DNA of 64,000 bases from Cysteiniphilum marinum (GTDB lineage: Bacteria > Pseudomonadota > Gammaproteobacteria > Francisellales > Francisellaceae). The notes beneath the pieces are model-generated. The model was not told the DNA's origin. It saw nothing but the letters and a program-made list of their open reading frames with translations, and searched no databases. The translations under genes and the position numbers were made by a program. Shown here one piece after another: positions 1 to 8,875 of this stretch. How positions within the stretch are numbered: the first letter of the stretch is position 1; each line of letters opens with the position of its first letter. Where the stretch lies: the NCBI RefSeq assembly GCF_014857925.1, contig NZ_JACYVZ010000009.1:22996-86995 (forward strand). The letters are read 5' to 3'.

Positions 1-1
1 T

Positions 2-673
2 CCGGTGATCACGGTAGCAGATGATCAGGTGTCAGATTATAATCCCGACGATCCTTTGGAAATAATGGGAACCAGTGTATACGATGGTGGTGGTAATTTA
101 TCAAGTGTAACATTTAGTGTGGGTAGCGGGGCATTGTATATCGCTAATGCTGCTGGTCGTGGAAATAATACACATACAGTCACGGTAACAGGGTATGATT
201 ATGGCGCTGGTATAGATGAAAGCCAAGGAGGGATAGACGCTGCTTTAAGAGGTGGTGTTCAGTATATGCCAGTACATAACTTTAAGGGTGATACTAGCGT
301 AACGGTTAATGCAATTGATGATGCGGGTAATCGGGCACAGAAGGAAAGTATAGCAATTACCGTTGAGGACTTTCCGGAGTTTATAACGGCATCCTGTGAG
401 CATGACTACGTCCCGGAATTGGATGCCGATGAGTATTTGGTCACTTATAAACTAGACCCAGGTGACAAAGTGTTAGATAACGTGATGTTTTCCAATCTGC
501 ATGGAAGTTCAGGAGAGTGGGAGTCCACAACTGAATTTTTTTATGTACAAGGGGTCTATAATCATTATATTAATAAAGGTAAATCTCATGGAAATTCGAC
601 GGATATGTTTTATCGCGCTACCTTCAAGGATGGAAGTACTTTAGATAGATATATGACGTGCACGCACATTTAG
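2..673 (+). CDS. C-terminal part of a large Ig/cadherin-like repeat protein (partial)
   Basis: The reading frame is open to the left edge, so this is the 3' end of a longer gene and the GTG at base 5 need not be a start. The visible 223 residues are rich in Gly, Asp, Thr and Val. The first ~120 contain beta-strand patterns ending in a TVTVTGYDYG-like stretch and an NAIDDAGNRAQ motif, as in VCBS, cadherin-like or bacterial Ig-like repeats of surface adhesins. The last ~90 residues (from EFITASCEHDYV) look like a separate C-terminal domain with two cysteines. No sorting signal or nonapeptide repeat is visible. The role as a secreted or surface-exposed adhesin is inferred from composition; the family is not firmly recognised. 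Confidence 0.5.
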   Translation, partial: PVITVADDQVSDYNPDDPLEIMGTSVYDGGGNLSSVTFSVGSGALYIANAAGRGNNTHTVTVTGYDYGAGIDESQGGIDAALRGGVQYMPVHNFKGDTSVTVNAIDDAGNRAQKESIAITVEDFPEFITASCEHDYVPELDADEYLVTYKLDPGDKVLDNVMFSNLHGSSGEWESTTEFFYVQGVYNHYINKGKSHGNSTDMFYRATFKDGSTLDRYMTCTHI

Positions 674-690
674 ATAAATATATGACGTGC
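641..690 (+). repeat. Near-perfect 21-bp tandem duplication across a stop codon
   Basis: Two copies (641-661 and 670-690) differ at one base and are spaced 29 bp apart. The first codes for the protein's last residues and the second lies just past the stop. As 29 is not a multiple of three, the duplication shifts frame and may have created the present C-terminus. Confidence 0.6.
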
Positions 691-896
691 TCGATCTGAC
701 CTCCTGTTACATCCAATCTGAACAATTATAAAACATGAATCACTGTGTTATGACGAGTGATTATTCGTTATCTTTCAAGATTTGATCAATAAGTAATCTT
801 ATGTAGACTGCTTATATTACTTATTATCTTTATGATCCTAGTTAGTAAATTGTTTTGCTAATGATGTTGATATTATAAAACAGGAGCAGAGCTTCA

Positions 897-2408
897 ATGC
901 AACAATGGTTAAGACAAAGCGGTGTAGCCATCACTTTAAGTGCTATTTTGTTAGTTATATTTATTGCACCACTACAGTTGGAGCATATCTTTTATTACGA
1001 CCAGCGGCGTGTAATGCAATTATTGCTACTGAGTATTGTGCCTTTATTATTTCTATGGAGAAATTACAGCGTATTTATCTTGCAGATATTGATGCAGAAT
1101 AAGGTTGTATCCTTATTGTTATCGTTATTTTTGATGATTGGGTTGTTAAGTAGTATTAAGGCATCATTTATGGGGATAGCCTTTGTGCACTATACCCAGT
1201 TATGTTTATTGATTCTGCTTAGTTTGACAATTGCTTATAGTGTTGTACATAAACAACAAAATATTAACTACTATATGTGGTTAGGGTGTTTGTTTTTTAT
1301 AGTAGTCGCTGCTTATATTGGTCATGGCTACGTTGTATTATTCGCTGAGAATATAGGGACTAATATGCTAAACAGTGTTTCAGCATTAACAGTCCATCCG
1401 CAATTTTTAAATCCTAGATTTTTAGATCAAATTTTAACAGCTTTAGTGCCACTAAGTAGTGGCTTGCTTTTGATTGTTAAAAATCGTTATCTCAAAATAA
1501 TCGCGATTACTGCCGTCAGTACAGGGCTTTATTTGATGATTTTAACGGCTTCTCGAGCAAGTTTTGTTATATTGATATCAATGATAGTCATTGGCATCAT
1601 TTTCTTTCGTCCATTATTTTATCGCTATTGTAAGTATATGTTGCTTTGCTTTGTTTTGGCGTTTTTTGCTTATTATACCATTACGTTTTTGATGGAAGCA
1701 TCAGTTGGCTTGAATATGGATCGTAGTGATGGTTTTTTAAGCTATAGTGATCGTTGGCCATTGATTCAAGCGGCGATTTTAGCAGGGTTATCTGAGAATA
1801 TATTTCTAGGTCTAGGGCCCGGTATGTATCCTGCTTTTGTTTACTTTTATAGTGAAACAACAGCTGCTCACCCACATAATATATGGGCATTATTATTAGC
1901 TGAGTGGGGCATCATCAATGCGATCATCGTTATGATGCTTGTCATTATGCTTATCGTTAGATTTTTTAACATAGCAAAATTAATTCAAGATAATATCTAT
2001 GCTATGGTGATCGTTTTTGCTGTAAGCTCTATGTTTATTAAAGGATTAGTTAGTGGCGTGACCATTATGCCTGCTGCACAACTTACTTTTGCGCTCACGA
2101 TTGGGTTGTTGATCGCTATATTTATATCAAAGGCTAATTTGCTAACCTTTAAATCAACCATTGAGCAGAGAATTTTCAAGTTGCTTTTGGGCGCTATTTG
2201 TATGATTGCATCAGCTTATTTGCTGTTATATTCATTACATAGTATGTCTCGATTAACGACAAATGCCTATCATTATGGTACAGCCTGTTATATTAAAAAT
2301 AAGGACATGACCAGTCTGAGTCCTAATTTGTGGTCAAACGGTTGGTTTATGACGCATAACAAAAGTATTGAAGCGCTTTCTCATTCAGCTGATTTGAAAT
2401 GTGTTTAG
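897..2408 (+). CDS. O-antigen ligase / Wzy-like polytopic membrane protein
   Basis: This 503-residue protein has about a dozen hydrophobic segments. The O-antigen ligase (Wzy_C/WaaL/PglL) signature is visible: an NPRFLDQ motif near residue 175, LTASRASF near 219, and a large periplasmic loop with LGLGPGMYPAF followed by HPHNIWALLLAEWG near 325-335. Members of this family transfer undecaprenyl-linked glycans to lipid A core or to proteins, or polymerise them, on the outer face of the inner membrane. The final ~50 residues after the last helix are probably periplasmic. A purine-rich AGGAG lies 11 bases upstream of the ATG. It stands alone, with no glycosyltransferase genes beside it, so ligase, polymerase and protein O-oligosaccharyltransferase cannot be told apart from sequence. 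Confidence 0.75.
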   Translation: MQQWLRQSGVAITLSAILLVIFIAPLQLEHIFYYDQRRVMQLLLLSIVPLLFLWRNYSVFILQILMQNKVVSLLLSLFLMIGLLSSIKASFMGIAFVHYTQLCLLILLSLTIAYSVVHKQQNINYYMWLGCLFFIVVAAYIGHGYVVLFAENIGTNMLNSVSALTVHPQFLNPRFLDQILTALVPLSSGLLLIVKNRYLKIIAITAVSTGLYLMILTASRASFVILISMIVIGIIFFRPLFYRYCKYMLLCFVLAFFAYYTITFLMEASVGLNMDRSDGFLSYSDRWPLIQAAILAGLSENIFLGLGPGMYPAFVYFYSETTAAHPHNIWALLLAEWGIINAIIVMMLVIMLIVRFFNIAKLIQDNIYAMVIVFAVSSMFIKGLVSGVTIMPAAQLTFALTIGLLIAIFISKANLLTFKSTIEQRIFKLLLGAICMIASAYLLLYSLHSMSRLTTNAYHYGTACYIKNKDMTSLSPNLWSNGWFMTHNKSIEALSHSADLKCV

Positions 2409-2506
2409 CTGTTTTGTTTTTTTGCTTTAAACTATCAAGGATCATAGCTTACTAAGGCGTTTGATATATGCTGCTTTATGTTATGTTTGATGATTTTTTA
2501 ACACTT

Positions 2507-2534
2507 TTGTCTTGGTGGTTTTTTGAGGTATACT
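2507..2534 (+). promoter_or_regulatory. Putative sigma-70 promoter for the DUF1460 gene
   Basis: A TTGTCT -35 and a TATACT -10 are separated by 16 bp, 87 bases before the ATG. This is the best match to the sigma-70 consensus in the intergenic stretch. It is a sequence match only. Confidence 0.4.
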
Positions 2535-2620
2535 CTGGGGAGATTATTTTAGTGTGGTCAGTGGTTTATTTAAATTTGATATATTAGATATTTGTAACCT
2601 AAACACGGAGGTTCTTTGAT

Positions 2621-4018
2621 ATGAAACTAAGCATGCTGTTTGTTGCATTTTCATTGGTAAGCACGTCATTTGCTGCACCATTTAATGGTGAAGATCTTTA
2701 TGTGCCAGGTCTGTCGTTGCATCCTGCTGCAAAACATGAGTTGTCAGCTCTTAATAGGAATACAGCACAGTACACGGTGATAAATTATGATTATCATAAA
2801 ATTCTTCATCAAAGTAATCAGTTGTTGCAAGCGTATTTTCAAAGACAAAAAGTCTATGGTGTAAATAGTGATCACGATGGACATGTCTTTGAGTCGGTAT
2901 TGAATTTTTTTGAAAACGCCAATATTCCATATATTTTTTCTGGTGCTATCGGTGAGGGGGAGTGCAAACGGTATGATGAGTCGTGCTTAAGGATACAGCA
3001 GGACTTGCCATATCGTTTGGACGGATTGGACTGTATGACGTTTGTTCAGGATGTGCTAGCGTTAGTTCAATCAAACAGTTTGACGGCATTTCAAACACAC
3101 TTACAAGCGATTAATTATGGTGCTTATGATCAAACAAAAACAAAAAGCTATTTAAATCGCAATAACTTTACCAGCAGTGATTTTAACCGTGTCAATCAGC
3201 AGTCAGGCTTGATTACGGATGTCACAGCGTATGGGCCGTTTTCTAACTTTATTGATTATTTGCCTGAAAAAGTGATTGATCACAAGACTTGGTTTGAGAA
3301 TAAAGCGCAACCGCAAAACATTCAATCTAATATAAGAGTGTTGCCTCAATATGAAGACAATGCAGATGAAATCGTTGCACGTTTTACCAACGGTTATGCA
3401 GATGATTTTGCCAAGATTGATATTGAGAAATTCTCTTATATTCCAAAAGAAGCTTTAGTACGTAAAGTAGGGTCAGATTATCAGCCTAATGAGGTATTGC
3501 TCAATCAACTCATTACGCCATCTGTTGTTGAATTTGTACGTGAAGATAGTAAATGGTTGATTGCAGGAAAGCCAATTAGTGAAGTTATTGGGTCTAATTT
3601 GATTGTTTCACATATGGGCATACTGTATAAAGCATCATTTAGTCAACATGAGATTATTTATCAAAATATCCAGTGTGACTATAATCCATCAGGTCAAAAA
3701 CAATGTATTGTGACTCCTGTAATATGTGATCAAAAGCGCTGTGACAAAGTAATGTTGATGGCAGCAAGTAGTGCTTACCCGAATGGTTTTATTTACTCAA
3801 AAAAGAATGGTGCCGAACAATATGCATGTACGCCAGAGAATGAAATTCCGAAAGGTTATCAGTCTTTACGCAATAAAATAAGCAATGAACCTGTGACATG
3901 TAATCGAGTATTTTCAATGCCATTAGGAGAGTATTTAGCATCTAAACAATACGGCAAATATCCTTATATGGAGAGTGAGTCCTTGGTTGGTGTAAGTATA
4001 CAAAAAATCAACATATAG
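2621..4018 (+). CDS. Exported DUF1460 (NlpC/P60-clan amidase-like) protein
   Basis: This is a 465-residue protein with a clear signal peptide (MKLSMLFVAFSLVSTSFA, cleavage before APFNG). The core resembles DUF1460, a family in the papain-like NlpC/P60 clan related to N-acetylmuramoyl-L-alanine amidases. The presumed nucleophile is the Cys in RLDGLDCMTFVQDVLALV (about residue 139), with a TSSDFNRVN...GLITDVTA block and a later SHMGILYKA segment that should carry the catalytic His. About 130 extra residues follow the core, with four or five cysteines that could form disulfides. GGAGG before the ATG is a good ribosome-binding site. It probably acts on peptidoglycan or muropeptides in the periplasm; the exact substrate is unknown. 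Confidence 0.7.
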   Translation: MKLSMLFVAFSLVSTSFAAPFNGEDLYVPGLSLHPAAKHELSALNRNTAQYTVINYDYHKILHQSNQLLQAYFQRQKVYGVNSDHDGHVFESVLNFFENANIPYIFSGAIGEGECKRYDESCLRIQQDLPYRLDGLDCMTFVQDVLALVQSNSLTAFQTHLQAINYGAYDQTKTKSYLNRNNFTSSDFNRVNQQSGLITDVTAYGPFSNFIDYLPEKVIDHKTWFENKAQPQNIQSNIRVLPQYEDNADEIVARFTNGYADDFAKIDIEKFSYIPKEALVRKVGSDYQPNEVLLNQLITPSVVEFVREDSKWLIAGKPISEVIGSNLIVSHMGILYKASFSQHEIIYQNIQCDYNPSGQKQCIVTPVICDQKRCDKVMLMAASSAYPNGFIYSKKNGAEQYACTPENEIPKGYQSLRNKISNEPVTCNRVFSMPLGEYLASKQYGKYPYMESESLVGVSIQKINI

Positions 4019-4072
4019 CTACAATGCGCCCATTGTAAAAAGATTTACGATGGGATAGTGCTCAAAACTTAA

Positions 4073-4867
4073 TTAGTGCGTATGGAGCTCGGCATTTTCA
4101 AGATCATGCAATTTATCCAGATCAATCTTTTTATGGTCATAATTAGCGACAACACCAGGCCTTAGATTAATATTTTCGATGGGCATAATCTCCACCTGTG
4201 CTTTGCTAATCTCAGCATTGAGAACATGACCTCCTGTTTTCTTATCATCAGTAACAAAATGACTGTGAAAGCCAGGTACACCAAAGCCTTTGGTATACTC
4301 AGGGGAAAAGAAAGTAACCATTTCTCCGGAAATATCTTTGAGTGTATATCGGTTTTCATGTTGCTTTAACCATATGTCTAACGGCAAATCTTGTGCCTTG
4401 CTGTAGTCCTCACTTCGCAATAGAATTTGTTTAAATTGACCTTTGATTAAAATAGCATAGCTTATCTGGTTGCTTTTTACTTTGCTCATGATCATTTCTT
4501 GAAGCTTCTCAAGGGAAAGCTTATTTTTAATACTAAAGTTCAGCGAATTATTTGGCTTAAAATCAGTCGCTGTTAGAAAAGAAAAGCCAGATGGTTTGTT
4601 CATTTCTTTTAACTGACCATGTGGATCTGCAATATAATAAACACCGTTTATAGCAACAACTTCACCTAAGCCAACACCTGCACCAATTGCAAAGGTATTG
4701 TCATGAGCCTTTGTGGTACTTAAATCAACTTTCTCACGGTAATCTCCGGCAAGAAGCGCACTAATCGTACCATATTGATAAAGTGTTGTTTGATTAGCTT
4801 GAAGGCTAAGTGGCATATAAGTTAGGCAAAGGGCTGTTGTGGTTGCAAGTGTAAAAAATTTTGTCAT
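4073..4867 (-). CDS. budA: Alpha-acetolactate decarboxylase, apparently exported
   Basis: The family reaction is conversion of 2-acetolactate to acetoin. Recognisable blocks are LYQYGTISALLAGDY at the mature N-terminus, the GLGEVVAINGVYY segment, and the zinc-binding histidine motif GFHSHFVTDDKKTGGHVL (HxH plus a His ten residues on). The chosen ATG has TAGGAG ten bases upstream and begins a signal peptide (MTKFFTLATTTALCLTYMPLSLQA). A longer frame exists, but its extra 28 residues have no ribosome-binding site and would bury the signal sequence. The mature part is about 240 residues, normal for the family. No acetolactate synthase or butanediol dehydrogenase gene is adjacent. Most family members lack a signal peptide; a secreted Brevibacillus enzyme is a known exception. 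Confidence 0.85.
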   Translation of the reverse strand: MTKFFTLATTTALCLTYMPLSLQANQTTLYQYGTISALLAGDYREKVDLSTTKAHDNTFAIGAGVGLGEVVAINGVYYIADPHGQLKEMNKPSGFSFLTATDFKPNNSLNFSIKNKLSLEKLQEMIMSKVKSNQISYAILIKGQFKQILLRSEDYSKAQDLPLDIWLKQHENRYTLKDISGEMVTFFSPEYTKGFGVPGFHSHFVTDDKKTGGHVLNAEISKAQVEIMPIENINLRPGVVANYDHKKIDLDKLHDLENAELHTH

Positions 4868-5000
4868 ATATTTTGATCTCCTAAATTTATGTGTTGAAAC
4901 TTTACCTATGATAATAAACAATGTGGCAGAGTAAAAATCAAATAAAATCATACTTGGTTGAATAAAAATATAAGGTAAGCTTAAATGGGGGCGTTATTTT

Positions 5001-5153
5001 GGCTAAGACTACATATTCACCCACAAGTGCTCACCGTACTCTGAGCGTCAGTCGAAGTGTGGTAGCTTGGGAAAATTACAGGCTCATAGAGGCTTCGACT
5101 TACGCTCAGCTAGCGCTTACACAATCTAAGTGGGCAGGAATATGGCTGTAGCT
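5001..5153 (+). repeat. MITE-like intergenic element, copy R1
   Basis: About 153 bp bounded by imperfect inverted ends: GGCTAAGACT...ATATTCACCCAC at the left, and the reverse complement of AGCTACAGCCATATTCCTGC at the right. Inside is a second inverted pair, CTGAGCGTCAGTCGAAG and CTTCGACTTACGCTCAG. It has no coding capacity. It is one of five related copies in the window (see also 8681, 9550, 14877, 24142). Confidence 0.75.
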
Positions 5154-5250
5154 GTTATTTTTTGTGATGATTGATATTTAAGATGCTTTAGATATTTCTG
5201 TTAGTCTGTTGGATGTTCTATCTGAAAATACTAAATTCTGGGGGAGAATT

Positions 5251-6579
5251 ATGAATAGTACGCATAAAGATATATCACGTATGGGGCGTTGGAATCTATA
5301 TCAAGTTGAAGTCATTGAACGGTTTTCTTGGGCGGCATTAGCTGGGGTTTTGGTGGCTTACTTAATGGCTTTCTTTGATGTCGATCATAAATATGCTTAC
5401 TTGCTGTACGCAGGGGCAAGTGGTATGACCTATGCAATTATGGTGATAGGTGGTTTTTTTGCTGATACTTTTGGCGCTAAGCGCATGGTTTATGTTGGCC
5501 TGTTGACCAAAGGCATTGGCTTTTTTATTTTGGCAATATCACCTACTTTAAATATGGCGATATTGGCACTTGCAGTGATTGCTGTTGGTATCGGTCTTTT
5601 CAAGGCAGCGCCGTCAGTACTGCTTGCACAAGTGACTAAAAAAGGGGATGAAGCTAAAAGTTATACAGCGCTGTATATTTCAATTAATATAGGCGCTTTA
5701 GTTGCAAAATTAACGTTAATGCTTGTTGCATTGGCATTTATTGATTACGTTTCGTTGTTTTGGATTAGTACGGCTTCAAGTTTTCTTGTGATTATTACTT
5801 TTTATCTTATGAGGCATACTCTGGTTGATATATCAACGATGGGCGGGGCAAAGAAACTTGAAAAAAAACAAATTATCTTTATGGTTGCAGTGATTCCTCT
5901 GTTATGTGTTGGGGTGTTAGCTATTTTGTCATTTAAATCCGTGTTGACTATCGTAACAATTTTGACTGCTATTGCGGCAATGCTTTATCTTGTCGTGCTT
6001 GCAATAAAAGTACCAAGTGTGTGGGCAGTGATTGCTTTGATGTTTATAATTGCGCCTTTTAATATTGTATATGTGCAGCTATACACAAGCTTTTTGACTG
6101 AAGCAAAAGCCAATATAGGTGATGTGTTAGCACAGCTCTTACTGGTGTTAAACCCTTTGACGATTGTTATTGCAGGCTCAGTATTTTTAACGTTATACAA
6201 GCGCTTTTTTATCCATGATTTTTATAAAATGGCGATTGGCACAGTATTAATTGGGGCGTCCTGTGCCATTATTTCAAACTGGACAAATGAAGTTGGTTTA
6301 ATACTAACCTATATTGTTAATGCAATGGGGGAATTACTGGTTAGTGCTATTGGCTTGGGTGTGATTGCTCGATATATGCCTAAAAATCAGATAGGTATTG
6401 GGACTGGTATTTTCTTTTTGATGTTAGCGGTTTGGAATATTGTCGGTGGTTATGTCGCCACACTCACTATAGATTATAGTACCCAGACCATCTCAACATT
6501 GATAAGTTCAGTAACAATCGCTGTTGCAATAATCATTGTAGTTGGTACTTATATTTGGAATCGAAAAGTAAAAGATTAA
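5251..6579 (+). CDS. POT/PTR2-family proton-coupled peptide transporter
   Basis: This 442-residue protein with about 12-14 hydrophobic segments matches the proton-dependent oligopeptide transporter family within the major facilitator superfamily. Family marks are VIERFSWAALAGVLVAYL in helix 1 (the ExxERFxY-like motif), GGFFADTFGAKRMVYVGLL in the loop between helices 2 and 3, GIGLFKAAPSVLLAQ, and the YISINIGALVAK block of helix 5. It should import di- or tripeptides into the cytoplasm. The ATG was chosen because GGGGAGA lies just upstream and the homologous N-terminus begins here; an upstream in-frame TTG would add 14 residues without a ribosome-binding site. It is monocistronic, with a 74-base gap to the next gene. 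Confidence 0.85.
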   Translation: MNSTHKDISRMGRWNLYQVEVIERFSWAALAGVLVAYLMAFFDVDHKYAYLLYAGASGMTYAIMVIGGFFADTFGAKRMVYVGLLTKGIGFFILAISPTLNMAILALAVIAVGIGLFKAAPSVLLAQVTKKGDEAKSYTALYISINIGALVAKLTLMLVALAFIDYVSLFWISTASSFLVIITFYLMRHTLVDISTMGGAKKLEKKQIIFMVAVIPLLCVGVLAILSFKSVLTIVTILTAIAAMLYLVVLAIKVPSVWAVIALMFIIAPFNIVYVQLYTSFLTEAKANIGDVLAQLLLVLNPLTIVIAGSVFLTLYKRFFIHDFYKMAIGTVLIGASCAIISNWTNEVGLILTYIVNAMGELLVSAIGLGVIARYMPKNQIGIGTGIFFLMLAVWNIVGGYVATLTIDYSTQTISTLISSVTIAVAIIIVVGTYIWNRKVKD

Positions 6580-6653
6580 CAAAGTGCGATAAATATAGTT
6601 ATGTGTTAGATTATGCATAATAGTAAAACGATATTTTAGTAGTTGGGTGAAGG

Positions 6654-7391
6654 ATGTCAGAACAGGCAAAAAATATTTTAATCATTGATGATGATCAAAC
6701 ATTTCGTGAACTTTTGTCAGAGACATTAGCTGTCAGAGGGTTTACAACCTTTTGCGCAGAAGACACTGAGGCAGCAGACAAGTTACTATCAGAGCATAAG
6801 ATTAATATTATCTTACTGGATCTAATGATGCCAAAAGAGGATGGCATTTCTTTTTGTAGGCGTTTAAGGAAATCATGCCAAATTCCTGTGATCTTTATTA
6901 GTGCGGTAAATGATGAAGTAGAAGAAGTGTTAGCGCTAGAAGTTGGAGGGCTCTATTATGTTCAGAAACCATTTAGCTCAAGATTATTATTGACTAAAAT
7001 TGATAAAGCACTGACTATATATGACCAATATACAGTTAATCAACAACAAAATACCTTACTAGAATATAAAGATTATGATTTCGGTTCATGGCTCTTTTTG
7101 TCAAACCATAGAAAAATAGTCAACAAGAAGACAAAGCACTCAATCAAACTAGGTAATCGAGAAAAGGATTTTTTAATGTTGCTCATTCATGATGATGGAC
7201 CGGTTTCAAAGGAGAAGGCATTGCAATTGATTTATCAAAAAGAATATAGTTTTGAGGATAACTCTATTAATTCACTGATTTATCGTCTGCGTAAGAAAAT
7301 TACTGAGTGTATTCAGTCTGATGAAGAGTTTATAGTATCGGCTTATTCCGATGGCTATGTCTTGACAGTGAAACCTGTAGGCATCGCATGA
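6654..7391 (+). CDS. OmpR-family response regulator
   Basis: This 245-residue protein has a receiver domain (about 6-120) with the acidic pair D12/D13, phospho-acceptor Asp56 in ILLDLMMPKEDG, the FISA switch Ser, and the invariant Lys in YYVQKPF. A winged-helix DNA-binding domain follows (about 145-240), with NREKDFLMLLIHDDGPVSKE and SLIYRLRKKI typical of OmpR/PhoB. Its stop codon overlaps the start of the downstream kinase by four bases, so the two are translationally coupled partners. The sequence directly before the ATG (GGGTGAAGG) puts the ribosome-binding site unusually close. The stimulus and targets cannot be read from sequence; the POT transporter upstream is a possible target. Confidence 0.9.
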   Translation: MSEQAKNILIIDDDQTFRELLSETLAVRGFTTFCAEDTEAADKLLSEHKINIILLDLMMPKEDGISFCRRLRKSCQIPVIFISAVNDEVEEVLALEVGGLYYVQKPFSSRLLLTKIDKALTIYDQYTVNQQQNTLLEYKDYDFGSWLFLSNHRKIVNKKTKHSIKLGNREKDFLMLLIHDDGPVSKEKALQLIYQKEYSFEDNSINSLIYRLRKKITECIQSDEEFIVSAYSDGYVLTVKPVGIA

Positions 7392-8674
7392 CATTGCATA
7401 AAACCTCAATGAGGTTTTCGTATTTCAAACTTATTGTTATAGGTGTTTTGGCAGTTCTTTCTATGCTGTTTTCATCTTATTTTCTATATCAATATGCTCA
7501 AGGGCAAACACGTGAAACGGTACAAAGAAGCTTGACACTTTTTACCTATCTACGTGAAATGTTAAAACAACCAACGCTTAGTGTTAATGATGATTACCAT
7601 GATAATAAGCTGATCCTTATTAATAAGATGCAACGCATTAACCCTAATATATCATTTTCAGATCAGCCTAAATATAATGATCAAATAGAGTTAACCAATG
7701 AGCCTCAATTACCGTTATCACACATGCAAAATAGAGTACTAGGAGATAGTTACTCGATTTATCTGCCAAATATGGCGCAGTGGTTGAATATTAAAAGTAA
7801 TCGTTCAGCTTACTTCTTTATTTTGATTATTATTATTTTGCAACTATTGCTATTATGTTTTCTAATCTATTACGCTTATTCTAGCATTAAGTTGCTCAGA
7901 CCTTGGTTGCGTTTAAATGAGCTATCTAATCAGCTGATGATTGGTGGCACTGGTGATGTTTCCATGGTGACTTCAGGGCCTAAATTGATTAGATTGTCTT
8001 CTGGTATGATGGCAAAGATGATTGAAAAATTAAAGCAAAGCAATGATGAAAGAAATATTACACTTAAGGCATTAACACATGATTTGCGAACGCCTTTGGC
8101 AAAGTTGCAGCTTTTAGCTGAACGTGTTGAGAATGAAAAATTAGAACAGAGTATAAGTCATGAAGTTGGCGCATTAAATGACTATTTAACTCATATACTT
8201 AATTATATGCAGCGTAGCTTTTCTTTGGAAAAAGTAACCGATATAAATCTGGATAATTTACTAAGTCAGCTTGTTGATGAATACAAAAATGTTCATGCTA
8301 AAGTAACCCTGATAAAGATGCCATCCTATTCATCTCAAATGATTAAAGGACAGCCTAAATTATTAGCAAGTGCTTTTAAGAATATTATTAATAATGCATT
8401 AAAATATGCAGGTGACTGTGATATTGCTATTAGGAGTAATAAATCGCAAACTATTGTCGAGTTTATCGATCATGGAGATCAGTTGAGCGATGAAACCCTT
8501 CGATTGATGGCAACACCATTTTTTAGAGCAGATCCTGCGCGAACTGCTAAAGTTAAAGGCTCTGGACTGGGTTTGAGTATTACCAAGGCTATTTTGTTTA
8601 ACCACAATGCAAAAGTTCAATTTACCAGAGCCAACAAAGATATCGGCTTATGTGTTCGAGTTGTTTTTCAATAA
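7388..8674 (+). CDS. EnvZ-like membrane sensor histidine kinase
   Basis: This 428-residue kinase has a first membrane helix at about 13-37, a periplasmic sensor of ~100 residues, a second helix at about 141-165, a HAMP-like linker (about 168-222), and a dimerisation/phosphotransfer helix with H231 in the HDLRTPLAKL box. The ATP-binding domain has the N-box KNIINNALKYAG, a D-box (FIDHGD) that departs from the usual DxGxG, and the G2 box GSGLGLSI. The H-box is closest to EnvZ. It starts inside the stop of the preceding response regulator gene (ATGA overlap), so they form one operon. The periplasmic sensor is not a recognised domain, so the signal is unknown. Confidence 0.9.
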   Translation: MTLHKTSMRFSYFKLIVIGVLAVLSMLFSSYFLYQYAQGQTRETVQRSLTLFTYLREMLKQPTLSVNDDYHDNKLILINKMQRINPNISFSDQPKYNDQIELTNEPQLPLSHMQNRVLGDSYSIYLPNMAQWLNIKSNRSAYFFILIIIILQLLLLCFLIYYAYSSIKLLRPWLRLNELSNQLMIGGTGDVSMVTSGPKLIRLSSGMMAKMIEKLKQSNDERNITLKALTHDLRTPLAKLQLLAERVENEKLEQSISHEVGALNDYLTHILNYMQRSFSLEKVTDINLDNLLSQLVDEYKNVHAKVTLIKMPSYSSQMIKGQPKLLASAFKNIINNALKYAGDCDIAIRSNKSQTIVEFIDHGDQLSDETLRLMATPFFRADPARTAKVKGSGLGLSITKAILFNHNAKVQFTRANKDIGLCVRVVFQ

Positions 8675-8680
8675 CTCAAG

Positions 8681-8863
8681 CTACAAAATATTCACTCACA
8701 AGTACTCACTGTACCCTGAGCATCAGTCGAAGTGGGTGAAAGCAGAAACAACCTATGTATAAAGGCTTCGACTGACGCTCAGCCAACACGAATACACATA
8801 AGGCTTTGACTTACGCTCAGCCAATGTTTGGATAATCAAAGTGGGTTGGATGTGGTCATAGCC
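8681..8863 (+). repeat. MITE-like intergenic element, copy R2
   Basis: This copy has the same plan as R1 and R3: a left end with ATATTCACTCACAAG, inner pair CTGAGCATCAGTCGAAG and CTTCGACTGACGCTCAG, and a right end AAAGTGGGTTGGATGTGG ending in GTCATAGCC. It carries one additional inner palindrome arm (TTTGACTTACGCTCAG), which makes it about 20-30 bp longer than the others. It lies between the kinase gene and the tRNA. Confidence 0.7.
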
Positions 8864-8875
8864 ATGATTCATTAT

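Noticed and set aside
4021..4036. ACAATG-CGCC-CATTGT hairpin as a terminator between the DUF1460 and budA genes
   Set aside because: The six-base stem is short and no T-run follows on either strand in the right place.
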